From positions 204,501-268,500 of the forward strand of contig JARHVA010007805.1 in NCBI GenBank assembly GCA_037957365.1: 64,000 nucleotides of DNA. Direction: 5' to 3'. A program made the translations under genes and the position numbers. The DNA comes from Torreya grandis. Lineage: Eukaryota > Streptophyta > Pinopsida > Cupressales > Taxaceae. This document shows, piece by piece, positions 36,440 to 49,220 of this stretch. The notes below the pieces were generated by a model. It searched no databases and was not told the DNA's origin. It worked only from the letters and a program-made list of their open reading frames with translations. The number at the start of each line of letters is the position of its first letter. The stretch's first letter is position 1.

Positions 36440-39077
36440 ATGAATTATAAATGAATTATTAAGCATGTAATATGGTTTGAATGGCAATCATGTGATTTTA
36501 ACTATTACATGTGTACTTATTAGTTATTTAGTTTAATGTTTCTATTTTATGTATAATTTTTAAAACCTTAAGTGTGGTAGACATTAGATCTAATTTTTAA
36601 ATAATTTCATCAATTTATTTTATGATTTTGGTTTTCCATTTAGTGGATTCTTACATCCCCAGGCTAATGGATGTGGTGGGTAGGGATACCACTAAATGGA
36701 TGGGCTCCTCTTTATTATAAAAATTTATGTTCATGCATAAGGATTTCATTAATGAAGTGCCTTTATTTGTTTTGGGAAATAAATCAAAGGAGAAGTTCCA
36801 ATTATTCATGAGTCACTTGTTTTTACCTTTAATCATAGTTAGAATTTCTACTTGTGTAACCTAGAAATAAATTAGTTGTTATAATAGTGTTAGGATTTTA
36901 ATTTTATTATATGTTGAAATAATTATAGATTAATCTAAATATTTATATTATTAATCAACTATTGTAATAGTTCTTTGATATCAAGTTGATTATCTTAAGG
37001 TTTATAATCAATGTTTTGATCCAATTTCATGTATATTGTTATTAAATGATATTAATTTTACCCATGATTCTATTACAAATATAAGATCATTTTAGTATTT
37101 ATTTCCTTGCAAGGATATTTATATTGTGAATTAAGTATATAATTCATGACTATTTCGAAACATGATTCTCAGAGTATGGGATGTTATTTTACAGAATTCA
37201 TATTTTTACCATGTTTGATTAAATAAAAAGTGTCTCACTAAATCCAATTTATGGAAATAAACATTTAGTTATAAGTTTAAAAGTAATTATTTATGAATTT
37301 ATTTTAGTGTAATTGATTTACCATTTTAGATGTATGAAAATTTTGAGATTGTGTTGAACCCAGACCTATGTGAGAAAATTCCTTGATAGTTTATTTTTAA
37401 AATATAAACTCTTGGAATTTAAAATTTAATCATGTTAATATTTGTTTATATGATTTTAAATCAAAATAGACTTCTATATAACTATGTTTAATTAAACTCA
37501 ATCTATTCATATGGATGAGGGGTTTATATTATATTTTGTATTCAAAGTTTAATGCACTAAAATTAAGATATTTTAGTGGTTATATCATATGTCTATATGT
37601 GCCAAGGTCATATGTGTGGATGTTTATTAGTTGATAATTTTTAGAGTGAATTGATGTTTTAGGACCTTAAAAATATTAATTATACTTGTCCCTTAAGATA
37701 TGAAAAAATGTGCATGGTTAATTAAAATTCTGATAGGATTTTAGGATAGTAGAATTATTATTATATTAAAATATATTATATCATTTAATATTTACCTTGC
37801 ATATAAATAGGTCTAGTTATATGTTAAAATAATCATTCAATTATTAATTATCTATAAAAGAAAAGGAGATGAAAAAAACTAATCATTAAATATTACTTTG
37901 CAATATTTATAAAAGATTATTTAATCCCTAAGTTATTAATTTATTTAATAGGTTGTTTGAATTATTAAATGGATAAATTATTATGGTCCATAAATGTAGT
38001 TGGCTATTGAATTAGGTAGTAAGCAGAATGAAAATGATGAAAATAATACTAACCTAGGAGACTATAATTGAACATAATCATTAAAAACTATTCATTGTGT
38101 CAAAAACTCATTATTTTAACTCCTAGTAAATAAATAAGTGAACTCTATTATGAATCGGTTAACCTATTGATCTTATAATATGCCATGGCATATAGATTTA
38201 TATGAATGGACAAAACATCACAATTTGATGTAGTAGTGTATATCTTACTCAAATGTAAATAAGGAATTGTTATATGTATTAAGTTAATTATATTGAATAG
38301 TTATATTACTTACACATTTCTTTTAGCATTAATATTTTGATTAAACCCTAAATTTTTTTAACAAGTTTCATAATTGGATTGCATCAACTTAATCTCATGT
38401 TGGTTTAAGTTTTTAATGAAGTTTTGATTTAACATTAAAGAGGAACTTGTATTTCTAATTAAAAAATGAGGTTATCATTATTATTATTTATGAATCTTAC
38501 AACATGTTGACACCTATATTAATAGACTAGACATGTTAACGAGTATGTGATAAGTTTATGACATGATGTAAACTAAATGTCCCCATGGTTAGGGAAATCA
38601 TGATTAAGAATTCATTAGCTACTCTTTTGATGATTTTATTGTGGAAATGTTTTTATAACTCAAAAATATTATACTAGAAATTTGGCATGGAAGTCTTTTT
38701 AGGACAAGGACCTTAGTCCCTTTAAAATACGCCTATGTCAACACTAAATTATGGTAAATATTTTTTTATAGTAATGATTTTATTAATTTTGGGCACTCAT
38801 TTTTAATTGTAAACATCTTAATATTACAATATACATGGGTAAATTGGAGTTACTGCCCTTGAATTATTATATATGGGTGTTAAAGTCATAACTCTAATTA
38901 ATTTAGATGCTAAACACTTATTATTGTGGATCTAATATAATTCTGTCAAAATTCCATAGTTGGTTGACCAAATTAATCTAGTGCCAAGTCTATAAAATTA
39001 TTGGTAAATTATTATTCACATGTGATGTATTGTTAGAATCAGATATTCAAACCATAAAAAGGATTAAAATGTTTTAG
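36440..39077. other. AT-rich spacer, nothing recognised
   Basis: I see no paired repeats, RNA gene or domain motif. A short plus-strand frame at about 36615-36860 with one stop is noted under rejected items. Confidence 0.5.
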
Positions 39078-39566
39078 GATGGTTCTTGGGGTTCATGAAA
39101 ATAAGTCATATATTGACTTTCATCAAGTTTGTCATAAAAACTAAGAGAGTGGGAAGGAGTAATTTCCACATGTAGTTCCATCATAAGGTGATAGATCACC
39201 ATAGTGTCATTTCCCTTATGTTTGGGATGCTCATGTAAGCATATGAGCATTTCATCGATATACGTGATATCACATTCTTATTCAACCTCTCATTATTGGG
39301 TTAAATGACCTTGTCTAGTGGTGTTAAGTTTGTTATGTGGATCATAACTTTTAGATCTAGTTGAAGCCACATGAAAATTACTTTGATTTTGGTATTAAGT
39401 CATGATAAAATTATAAGGCATATAGGTTTTTATGAATTTATAAGGATTGGTTAAATTTGATGTTTTCTTATTGATTTTTCTCTTAGAATTGGTTAAGAAT
39501 GTATTACTAGAAGAATTTGATGTTTTACTAGATTGACTAGCATAAGTTACTACATAGGAATGCTAA
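39078..39566 (-). pseudogene. Unrecognised decayed coding frame
   Basis: One minus-strand frame runs about 160 codons without an indel and with four internal stops. It reads VVTYASQSSKTSNSSSNTF at the start, then KRKINKKTSNLTNPYKFIKT, NQSNFHVASTRSKSYDPHN, then ITYIDEMLICLHEHPKHKG, TMVIYHLMMELHVEITPSH and SLSFYDKLDESQYMTYFHEP. The mixed, non-repetitive composition and frame continuity look like real protein coding. I cannot name the family. A gag N-terminus of an LTR element or a fragment of a host gene are both possible. It lies next to the 40-bp minisatellite, which is not multiple-of-three and so is not part of the frame. Confidence 0.4.
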
Positions 39567-39641
39567 AAGAAAGAATATATCGACATATCGATATAGTTTG
39601 GAACTAAAACTAGGACAATCATATTATATTGGACTGGATGG

Positions 39642-40809
39642 TGTTAAGCACCGAATATACTAAGAGGGGGGGTGAATCAATATATTATATATCTTATAAA
39701 ACTTTGCCTTTAACCAAATTCCACTTAATCAAACATTCAAGATATGTAATAAAACTCAAATAATAAACATCACACAAGACAGAGAGACACCAGATATAAC
39801 ATGGAAACCCAATGTGGGAAAAACCATGGAGAATCAATCTCAAATATATTCGTGAGAACAACCCCATAGGAGCACCATACCCCTTTGCCAAGTACAAACC
39901 TCAGCTATAATTCATGAGCACCAACCCACAAGAGCTTCAAACCCCTTTGTTGAGAGCCAACCCATCACCTATTCGTGAGCACCAACCCACAGGAGCACCA
40001 ACCCCTTTGTCGAGCACCAACCCACAGGAGCATCAACCCCTTTGCCAAGTACCAACTCAGCAATAATTTGTGAGCATCAACCCATAGGAGCACCAACCCC
40101 TTTGTGTATACCACACACCTAACTCTCAATGTTTCTATCTCAACAAATGATAGATCAATACAACATCTCCTTCCTCTCTCTCTCACCTTTGCTCTTCTAA
40201 GCTAGATATAACAAATACAAATCATATTCATCTCTCACAATTGCTCTTCTAATCTATATATTACAATATCAAATCAACCTCTCTCATCCATATTACAAAT
40301 GGCTACTCAAGCCTTTATTTATAGCTTTTCAAATGACCTTTGGCCTTCCCCCTTTATGACCTTTCAATCTTCATGGAAAATGGAACCAATCTTGGATGAC
40401 CCTTCATATCCAAGCATTTGAAAAGTCATGTGGTGGCCCTTCATGACCAAAAACATCTTTCCCACTTTTGTCCTTATCTTTGGTGACTTTTCGTATTCCT
40501 TAAAGTGTCCCTTCATGATAAATTCGACCTTTACTCTTTTGTCTTCACTTGGTGACTCGTAGTATTCCCCAAGATGACTCTTCATGGGAAAATATGTCCC
40601 ATCCTTCCTTTGTCTTTATCCTTTGACTCTTCAACTTCTCCATGGGCCCTTCTTTTGTCTCATATGCAACCAAAAATATATTCATTAATATTAAATGAAT
40701 ACTAACTCATATTAGCCATGATGTATTTATTACAAACAACATTAAATGCAATGGGGCCTTAATCACCAATAATACTAAACCTTTGACATCAATGACAATA
40801 TTTCCAACA
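39642..40809 (-). mobile_element. Solo LTR, Copia-like, with perfect target duplication
   Basis: This 1168-bp unit starts TGTTAAGCACC and ends TTTCCAACA, with GATGG on both sides (39637-39641 and 40810-40814). In minus-strand sense its 3' end carries TTCACCCCCCCTCTTAGTAT, close to the end of the 4091-14251 Copia LTRs, so it probably comes from a related Copia family in minus orientation. No interior or second LTR is present, which is the product expected from recombination between two LTRs. Confidence 0.88.
39840..40115. repeat. Degenerate tandem repeats inside the solo LTR
   Basis: Several units of roughly 60-70 bases (some shorter) share GAGCACCAACCCACAGGAGC and ACCAACCCCTTTGC-like words, separated by ATTCGTGAGCA links. 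The array is GC-richer than its surroundings and produces a Trp/Leu-rich spurious frame on the minus strand. Confidence 0.75.
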
Positions 40810-41599
40810 GATGGTATAGTACATTAATAGAAAATAAGTGTATTAAGTTGGTAGATATATTCATAATTAAAATGGTAAAATTATACTATATCAGGGTGAC
40901 TAATGCAATCATGGAGACACACAAAATTGTATCAGGTTGGTCAATATAGTTGGGTTAACAAAAATAATTGTATTGAGTTGGCTAATACAGTTTATTAAAC
41001 ATATAGCTATATCAATATTGAATATATAAATGTAACACAAAAAATGATATTGGGATGGTTGATATAGTTTATAAAACAATAAATCATCAATTTAACTAAC
41101 TATTTTCAAAAATCTAGATAAGAAGGTAAACTAATAAGGGTTATGTTTGATTTGTAGTCACTTAGATATAATTATCTAATTATTAAATATTGGATGATGT
41201 AATAGAGGATTCCACCATTCTTATTTATGAAACATCTCATCTCTAAGGTACGTTGAGATTAACTTTTTGGAACTAATCACTTACCAACACACTAAATAAT
41301 CAAATAGTTAGAAGGCTTTATAAAGGTTGAGAAAATGGATTCTATGAATTTCCAATATATCATGAGATATATGGAAATTAAATTTTTTAAATAGTGTTTT
41401 CAAATGGATTAAGTATCTAGGCAATAACCCTCACACCATGGCACAAGTAAAATTGACAATTACTTTCCCTAGAATGCTAACTCCTATGAGTTTTAAAACT
41501 GTCTAAACATAGTTTATAAGAATAAAATAAAACTAAATTGTGAAAATGATATACTAAAAATTAAATTTACAGCATCCAATGAATTAAATAAATAATTAG

Positions 41600-41760
41600 A
41601 ATTGTATCAGGTTGGTTGATATAGTAGAAACTAAACTAATCAAACATATCTATATTAGGTTGGTTGATACAGTTGTAAACACACAAGATTATATTAGGAT
41701 GACCGGTACATTTTGAAAACACATATAATGGTACCAAACTAGCTGATACCATTCACAAAT
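41600..41760. repeat. Second block of the 40-bp minisatellite
   Basis: Four more monomers occur, with cores at 41605 (TATCAGGTTGGTTGATATAG, the best match to consensus), 41652, 41691 and 41731, about 39-47 bases apart. Scattered relics (for example near 42745 and 42822) suggest the array was once longer. Confidence 0.65.
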
Positions 41761-43701
41761 AAATAGGTAAATATATCAAGCTTCCAATATAGCTAATATG
41801 AAGGATGTATGATGGTTTGGAATATTTTTCTAATAAAATATAAGGATAAACAAATTAAATGAACCAAAGGAGGGATAAGATTTATGTTGGGTTAACCAAA
41901 ATGTATGCAAGGGATAGGATGACCTACAACTATCATCTTTCTCTCAATAGACTAGGGTTTAGATAAAGTTAATCAAATAGATCTTTTGTATATTTGGTCA
42001 ATCCAGTAAGGACCAATGAACATCATATATCTAAAATAGATTAACCTAAACTTAAATGTCAAAATTAAATGGTTCCAAATTCTAAGAATATGACATAAGT
42101 ATATTTATCTCACTAGACCTCAACAAAGGTAAGTGGTTTTAACTATGCAAGTAAAGTAAATGGTGGTAAAAGAGTAAAAATTGAATTAAAATATTGATTA
42201 TAATAGTTTTAAATTATTAAGAAGCAATGGCCAACCAAATGGTAGTATGTGCAACCTAAAATGATTAACGAAAATTCTAAGTAATAATATGTTTACACTA
42301 GTTTATTTAGTACATGGAAGCACCTAAAAATGGGTAAACACATTAATCCAAAATTAAATAAACAAATAAATATCTAATATAATAAGTAAATAATGTAGGG
42401 ATATAAATACTTACCTTGGGTTACACTTGTTGAAACTTCAATCTACCTCCTAGCTCAAGTGGAGTTTTGTAAGAAAATGTTTTAGGTTGAATACCTCAAA
42501 TGACTTGATGAAGACCTAGATATCTTGGTTAGGAACTCCCAATGGCTCCTATTTAACTTCAAAGATACCACAATAAAAGATAAGGTTCTAAGCCAGTAAC
42601 TATTCCAAATACTTCCATAGGGTAGAAATGTGAGCATAAGAAGAGAATATGAATGTGATATTATATGATATGAATGAAATGTGACTCATATATATACTGA
42701 TCCAATTCCCCCAAAAAACCCTAAAGTCTAAGTTAATAGTATTTTTTACGCTAATATAGCTGGAAGATGCCACTTGGTACAATACAATATTGACTAGGCT
42801 AATATAATTTAAATGTTAGAAGGCAAAATTAGAGCTATATCAGGCATCCTGATATATTACATGAAGGATAAAAGTGAAAAATAGATGGTATTATTTAGGT
42901 TCATACCATAGGATATAATAAAACTAAAAAATATTGATAGGAAATGAATATAAGGGATATAAAGATATAAACTTAGAGGATATCATACTCATAGTAGTAA
43001 TGGTGTAAGTATATAGATTGTTAATATATCTCATATAAGTAACACTAGATATTCTCACCACATTCATAGTGCACCCTTTAAGGCATGCACTTATTTATAT
43101 TGATGTCTCAATAAGATGCTACAAGATAAAGTGATAACATATGATAAAGTGGAAAATATTATGTGTATATAGGTTGATTTTGTTAGTATTTATTTCAAGC
43201 TTATTTTATATTAACTTTTAGTGCATTTTTAAAAATATCAATGTGAAGTTAGGTGATCCCAACACATTTCAAGCATTTTGAGAGTTTTTTATTGATAGAG
43301 GATCTACTAACACCGAGATTTTTTTAAAATATTTATTTTTTGTGTAATTTAACGTAGTTTAAATTTTTTTATTTTTGTAAATTATTCATTTTAAAAGCAT
43401 TTTAAGTGTATTTGGAAGTTTTTTGAAGGTGTCTGACATTTACCAAATATGTCTCTAATTTTTTTATAGTGTTTTTTTTATAGTAGTGTATGGTGTAGGT
43501 GTCCATAGATTATGATAATTTTACGTAATTTTATTACAATTAAAATTTATTTCTTAAAGGCTTTGTCATAGATCTAATTTTATATTATATATAATTTTAG
43601 GTAAACATGGGTGTTATATATTTTCAACATGGCAGGCACATGGAGATGATATTGGGTCTTTATTTGAGTGATGTTTATAAATAGATAATGGATAGAGTAA
43701 G
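41761..43701. other. AT-rich spacer with minisatellite relics
   Basis: No coding motif or paired LTR was found. The intervening stretch 41081-41599, between the two minisatellite blocks, is likewise unrecognised. Confidence 0.45.
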
Positions 43702-44179
43702 TGATGATCCCACTAAATATCTCATTATATCCAAAATAGCATCCTCTTTCTTGCATATGAAGTGGATCTAAATATATTTTCTGAACTTATGGTCTATTTA
43801 GAATAAAATAGTAAGTATATATCAAGGTTATGTCTTTAGAATTCCTTGTTGTCTATTGGTTAGATATTACTAATGATTGTTGGGAAAAATATGTCAATGA
43901 GTGCATATAAAGATCATACTAAGCTAAGAATGATTCAAAGAATGAAGAGTAACCATTCAAGAATAATGTTGAAGTGGTGTCAAAGTCTTTTATAACCAAG
44001 ATCCAATATTCTGGTTAAAACTAGATTCCTGCATGTTTGCTATAGACTTTCATAATAGTTTTGGATTAAAATAGACTTACTATAATAGATATGGATTAAA
44101 ATAGGCTTGCTATGGATAAGCTACAGAGTACATTAGACTAACTACAAACCAACTATGGATTAAATTAGACCAGCTATGA

Positions 44180-44320
44180 ATTACATCAACTAGTTATAGA
44201 TTTCACTAGGCTTGCTATAGATTTCAACAAGCTTGTTACGGATTTCATAGGCTTACTATAGATTTTATCAGGATTGCTATGGATTTCACCAAGATGCTCT
44301 AGATTTAAATAGGATTGCTC
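44180..44320. repeat. 20-21-bp minisatellite inside LTR E
   Basis: About six consecutive units resemble GCTTGCTATAGATTTCACAA, with looser relatives back to about 44030. The partner LTR has the same array at about 49700-49850. Confidence 0.75.
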
Positions 44321-44984
44321 CAAACTTCAATAAAATTACTAAAGACTTATTTGGGAAGTATTTATAAGAGTATTTCAATATTCTAGCTATCACAAAGAAT
44401 GATTTCTATTTAGATTTTTTCTCTATATAGATTTCTATGTATAGATTTTCCATAATATATTTTTTTAAAATATATGTAATTTTATTCCAATAAATATCTC
44501 TCTCCATATTTGATATGGATCAAGATTGTGTTGTAATATATTTTATTATTGGAATAAATATCTCTCGCCATATTTTGTGGAGATTGAAATAGGATAGAGT
44601 ATATTAGTTGTTACTCCCAAATAAGGTGTTGGTTGGAAGAATGAATTATAAATGCAACCTTCCACACCTGAATGAAATAATCAATCTATAAATTTTGTCT
44701 TTTCATTATTCTAAGTAGCTTATTCTAAAATTGATGTTTTGAATAAATCCTTTTCTAAGGAATGAGCTGGTCACTCATTCCAAGGAAGATGGATCAATGT
44801 ATTTTTATTTTATTTCTTTATTCTATAATTATCACTTTGCTATAAATTATTATTTTATTTCTTTATTTTTGTAAATTTTTTTATTTAGTATATCTTGTTA
44901 TAAACCTACAAGTATTTTTTGTGTTTATCATTTATTTTCAATTCAAGCAATTTACTTTCTACAAATGTTCTTTAATTTTATGCA

Positions 44985-45100
44985 AGTGTGATTTGATATC
45001 TACAAAGTATGATTTTCAATTAAGAAAGTGTGATTTAATTTTTTCAAGTGTGATTTGATTTTAGCAAGTGTGATTTTTAATTCCTTTAAGTGTGGAGAGT
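44985..45100. repeat. CAAGTGTGATTT array near the end of LTR E
   Basis: About five units of AAGTGTGATTTGATTT type occur at intervals of about 20-27 bases. The equivalent place in the right LTR (about 50505-50630) shows the same motif family. Confidence 0.7.
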
Positions 45101-45208
45101 GATAGAAAGAACCATTTTTCAAAGATCTCTTTCTCCTTTTGCATACAACCTTCATACACCATCCCTAGATTGATATTATTAAATGAAAGGTATTGATGAC
45201 ACCCATCA

Positions 45209-48200
45209 TTTTTAACAACATTGTTAGGGATCCATGGTGTTATTAGGAGATATAGAGTATGCTAAGAAATTCCTAGTGAGAGGGAATATATTTTTGTAAA
45301 TTTTGTGATAGGAAATACTTAGTTAATGGTTTATTTAGGATTTATTTTCTACAACATAGATTAGAATTTATTTTTTTGTAATTAGGAATTTTAAATTTAA
45401 AAATTAAAAAAACAAAACCCCTAATACTTACATTGATGTGTAGAATATAACAACCACTAACATCATGAAGGAAGATCTAATTGTTGATGCAATATGGAAA
45501 TAAAATTTTGAGATCGCTGTAAGATGGAAAAAATAGTCTGATATATGGATTTATGTAGTTATTCAAAATCAAGAAATCTAAAATAGATACTTTTGTATCT
45601 AACATGCATATTTATGGAATGATCTACATTTGGAATTAGTTAGATTGACTATATATGCTTTTGTGAAACCTATATAGATTTAGTTGCACCTTTTTGAGAA
45701 CTACATATAATATATCACACATATTTTTTGATGATTCTGGAAAAGTTGCATGCTAACAAATAGGTGAAAATCGCTACTAAACTAGTTTATGATGATTTTA
45801 AACTCTCATACCTACATGCCTATAATAAATATGTTTTGTTATTTTTTGTTTGGTTGAAAAACATGAACAATTTTCAGCAAAATAAAGATTGCACATCAGA
45901 TTTTAATTATGAACAAAATTTAAAAATGTCTGAAATTTATGAAAGGATGGTTGAAATATAAAAAGAGATGGCATTGTAGGTAAAAGTGAACTATGCTAAT
46001 GATATATGTTGAAATAAAATGGTCTACAATCTAGTCTGTATAATTGCTAAAGGTAGACTCTTGAGTCAAAAATATGTGGATTATTTGATCTTCCAATTAA
46101 GCATAGTTTATTTTTAATAATGATAGATATAAAAATAACTAATCAAGAAATTGAAAGGTTAAAATCTATATGATCTACTGAAAAGAAACTATTGATCCAA
46201 CTAAAATCTTGGAGATTTTATCTATTAAAATGTTATGTATGGATTTAATTTTAATCTCGTATGACTGACCAATTTGTATGCATGATAATGATTTCATTAG
46301 TTTTTATGTTATGTCACGACCTAGAGAGATTCATACAGATAATTGTTAAATCAAGATAAGTCAATGGATGGAGAGATAATCTCCAAATAAATTCAATTCA
46401 AATGGATGAAGAGATTCATGCCAAGATTCATAGATGGAATACCCAAATATAGCCCCCTAGAATCTTGCATGCAATATCACTGTGCATAGGAAATTATTTT
46501 ATACAAATTCCACGGGGGCCAAACAAGTTAAAAATAATAAAATTTGAATTCAAAATAGATCACAGTAGGAGAGAATAGAGGTCATGCAATAGCTTTGACA
46601 TCATAAATATATGCTATGGATTTTGTGTGATTTAAACATCCCAACATTGACAGTCAGTTTCACATAATCATTGATTTTTATAAATTTTTAGCATGCACAA
46701 GATTTAAAAATTTCTATTTTTATTTTCTTACATTAATCACTAAAGTTTATACCTAATTTTATGGAATTATTTTTAAACTGTAGCAATAACACCTGATATA
46801 AAATATCAATTAAAATTCTCATGATCTAACTATTTTAATTTTTATTTTCTCTTTGAATAATTACTAGAGTTTATTCTAAATTCTATAAAATTATTTCTAA
46901 ACTATAGCCATAACATTTGAAAGAAAATACAAATTAAAATACTCAAAAAATAATCTAGTCTCAATACTAGATGTTTATTCTATTTTCTATATTCTTTGTT
47001 AAGTCTGCATGGATGTGGAAGTTTGTCAAAGAAAAAATAATGACAGTCTAAAAAATAAAAATAATCAGACTTTCATCCCAAGTTAGACTAATACGTAAAC
47101 TAGAAACTCATATTTACATATAGTCACATGAGACCAAAACTTTAATAATTTCTTAGTGTTATAGATTTTATAAATTGGTAAGAATTACATGTTTTCAGCA
47201 ATCTATCTCAAATAACACAAAATCATTAAAAAATCTTCAACACAAAGCAAATATGTGGCTACAAAAATGATAAGTTAGGCTTGGATTCAAGGGGATCCAC
47301 CCCTCAACCCTACCCTATATCATTTCCCCTTGATCCTATTGGGGGATGCCACCCCCAAATCCCTACTTTTTATTTTCTAGTGAAGAAGATAGTAAATAAG
47401 CTTACTCAGCATGATGAAAATCTATAACAAGTTGTAGATGAAGAACACAAAATTTTCAGTAGAAAGAAAAGGCATGCAAAATTTATTTGAAATAAGGAAG
47501 AAACGGACCACCAAAATTCATTATCAGGTATGTTTTTCAATTTTTAGTTTCCATCTAATAATGTAATTTTATCTTCGCTTTAAAAAATAATAGTTAGTAT
47601 TTTCAGCATAGTTCATAATAAAAAGAATTGATGACATTTCATTACACTCATTTCCATCCATATTCATTAATTAGCTAAACCCATATCCACTTTAATAATA
47701 ATAGAAATTGTCTGAAGAAGTTATTATTCTCCATAATAAAATTACATCTTCAATAATGTTAATTCTTGAACCATCAATTATTCCTATAAAGGCTGAACTG
47801 CATTCTTCCATATACATTGAAATGTCCATCTTAACATTTTGTTTTTGGTATTTATACATATATTTTTTGACATTACTGATATTATGCTTGGATGGAAAGG
47901 TTTTATTTGTTTTTTATTTTTATAGGATACTTTCATTACAAGGAGTCAATTTGGAGATGAAATTTTTTATCTATGACTTCAGCAAGTAGTTGATAAATTA
48001 TCCTGGGTTACCTTTGACAACATAATGTGGTAGAATTAACAAAGTGTTTATCACCAGTTATTGGTTATCACTACATAGACCAATGCTGACGAATGTAAAC
48101 ATATAAAAAATTCCATGACATATTTGTAAGTAGTATGAAGATTTATATAGTCTATGGATAACATTTTCCATGTCATCAATTTTTAAAAAAAATTTAAAAA

Positions 48201-49207
48201 ATTTTAAAAAAATTAGAAAATTAAAAAAAACAATGAAAACCTTCGGCATTGTTGGCAGCCTTGGTTTGAAAACTAGTTTGTTGGTGGATCAAGTGCTGGA
48301 ATAAAGAGCCTTTATTAGAAAACTAGTTTAGTATCTAGTTAAAGGTAAAAACATAAAAATAAAAATAATATAATTTGTCTAATGGAATAATTGATGATTT
48401 TTTTTTACATGGTTACTTCTGTGCATAACAAGATTGTACTTTTCTCAAGAATTTTTTGCAATGTATTTCACTTTAGCTACCATGGAAGCAACACTAAAGA
48501 CTAAAGGTATGCCATGATATTTTAATTTATTATTTTACATTTAAATTTACTTGTAATTTTTGTTATTACATGAATATCCACTCTTGCAAATAGCTTGTTC
48601 TAGGGAAATGGACAAACTTCCATCTGATTTGTGTAATCTTGTCCCACTTAATTCATTTGGCATGCATGATCATAGGTGTGGGAGAGGAGAATATATTTGA
48701 AGATATAAGATTTTATATTTTCAAAACAAACAAAAATAGTTTGATCTTGATTATGGTACATAGTTTTTAAAGGAACAACAACTTTTTTATGTCAAAAGCT
48801 ATTTTTCTGTCAAAAACTGCTTTGTGTTCAAAATAAATATATGTAGACATAGCAGGACATTCTCAACACAAGAAATTGTTCTCACCTCATTTATAAAAAA
48901 AAAAGAGAGCAAGAAATCAAGAAGAAAAGATAAAGAGAGTAGCATGGTAATTCCACACAAGACCCTGTGTCAAAAGGATAAAAAAGAATATAAGGATAGT
49001 AGGAAAAAATCTCCACACAAGAACCTATCCTTAAATGTCTATTTTTATTGGCAACTTTTATTTAATATTTAAAAATATATATATATTAGACATGTACCAA
49101 TGCAATAATTTTGGGAAGACCATTTGAAGTATGAAACTAAGTCTAACCCATGCATATGTACCATGATGTTTTGAATAGTGGCATACATGAGGACATGCAT
49201 GAGATTA
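45209..49207. other. Interior of element E, non-coding as far as readable
   Basis: AT-rich, with no initiator-Met primer site after the 5' LTR and no retrotransposon domain. The longest plus-strand frames (45764-45961, 47708-47989) have no recognisable motif. A local GC-rich patch at 47285-47375 contains two perfect small hairpins. Confidence 0.55.
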
Positions 49208-49220
49208 GGTGTGGGGGAGA
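49208..49220 (+). other. Polypurine tract of element E
   Basis: GGTGTGGGGGAGA directly abuts the TGATGA start of the right LTR, the expected position of the second-strand primer. It sets the orientation of E as plus. Confidence 0.75.

Larger units (their letters stand above)
39575..41080. repeat. 40-bp-period minisatellite split by a solo LTR
   Basis: Monomers centre on TATCAGGTTGGTTGATATAG, which contains the small inverted pair TATCA/TGATA. Unit starts are at 39578 and 39627, then after the LTR at 40840, 40889, 40930, 40970, 41009 and 41049. Removing the LTR and one copy of its target duplication puts 40840 exactly 40 bases after 39627. Most steps are 39-41 bases and two are 49. Copies are strongly diverged. 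Confidence 0.75.
43702..45208 (+). repeat. 5' LTR of element E
   Basis: This 1507-bp LTR pairs with 49221-50734, for example tagaataaaatagtaagtat and aatgaagagtaaccattcaa in both. It contains two different minisatellite stretches (about 44180-44320 and 44985-45100). Confidence 0.92.

Noticed and set aside
36615..36860. Plus-strand frame with one stop (contains DTTKWMGSS and LFVLGNKSKEKF)
   Set aside because: It looked protein-like for about 70 codons, but nothing supports it on either side and I recognise no family, so it may be chance.
39840..40115. Regular repeats resembling a CRISPR array
   Set aside because: Repeat lengths and spacings vary, units touch each other without unique spacers, and the array lies inside a plant LTR.
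47708..47989. 93-codon plus-strand open frame
   Set aside because: It is AT-driven, Phe/Leu/Ile-rich, without any domain or neighbour support. It lies in the interior of element E, where nothing else codes.
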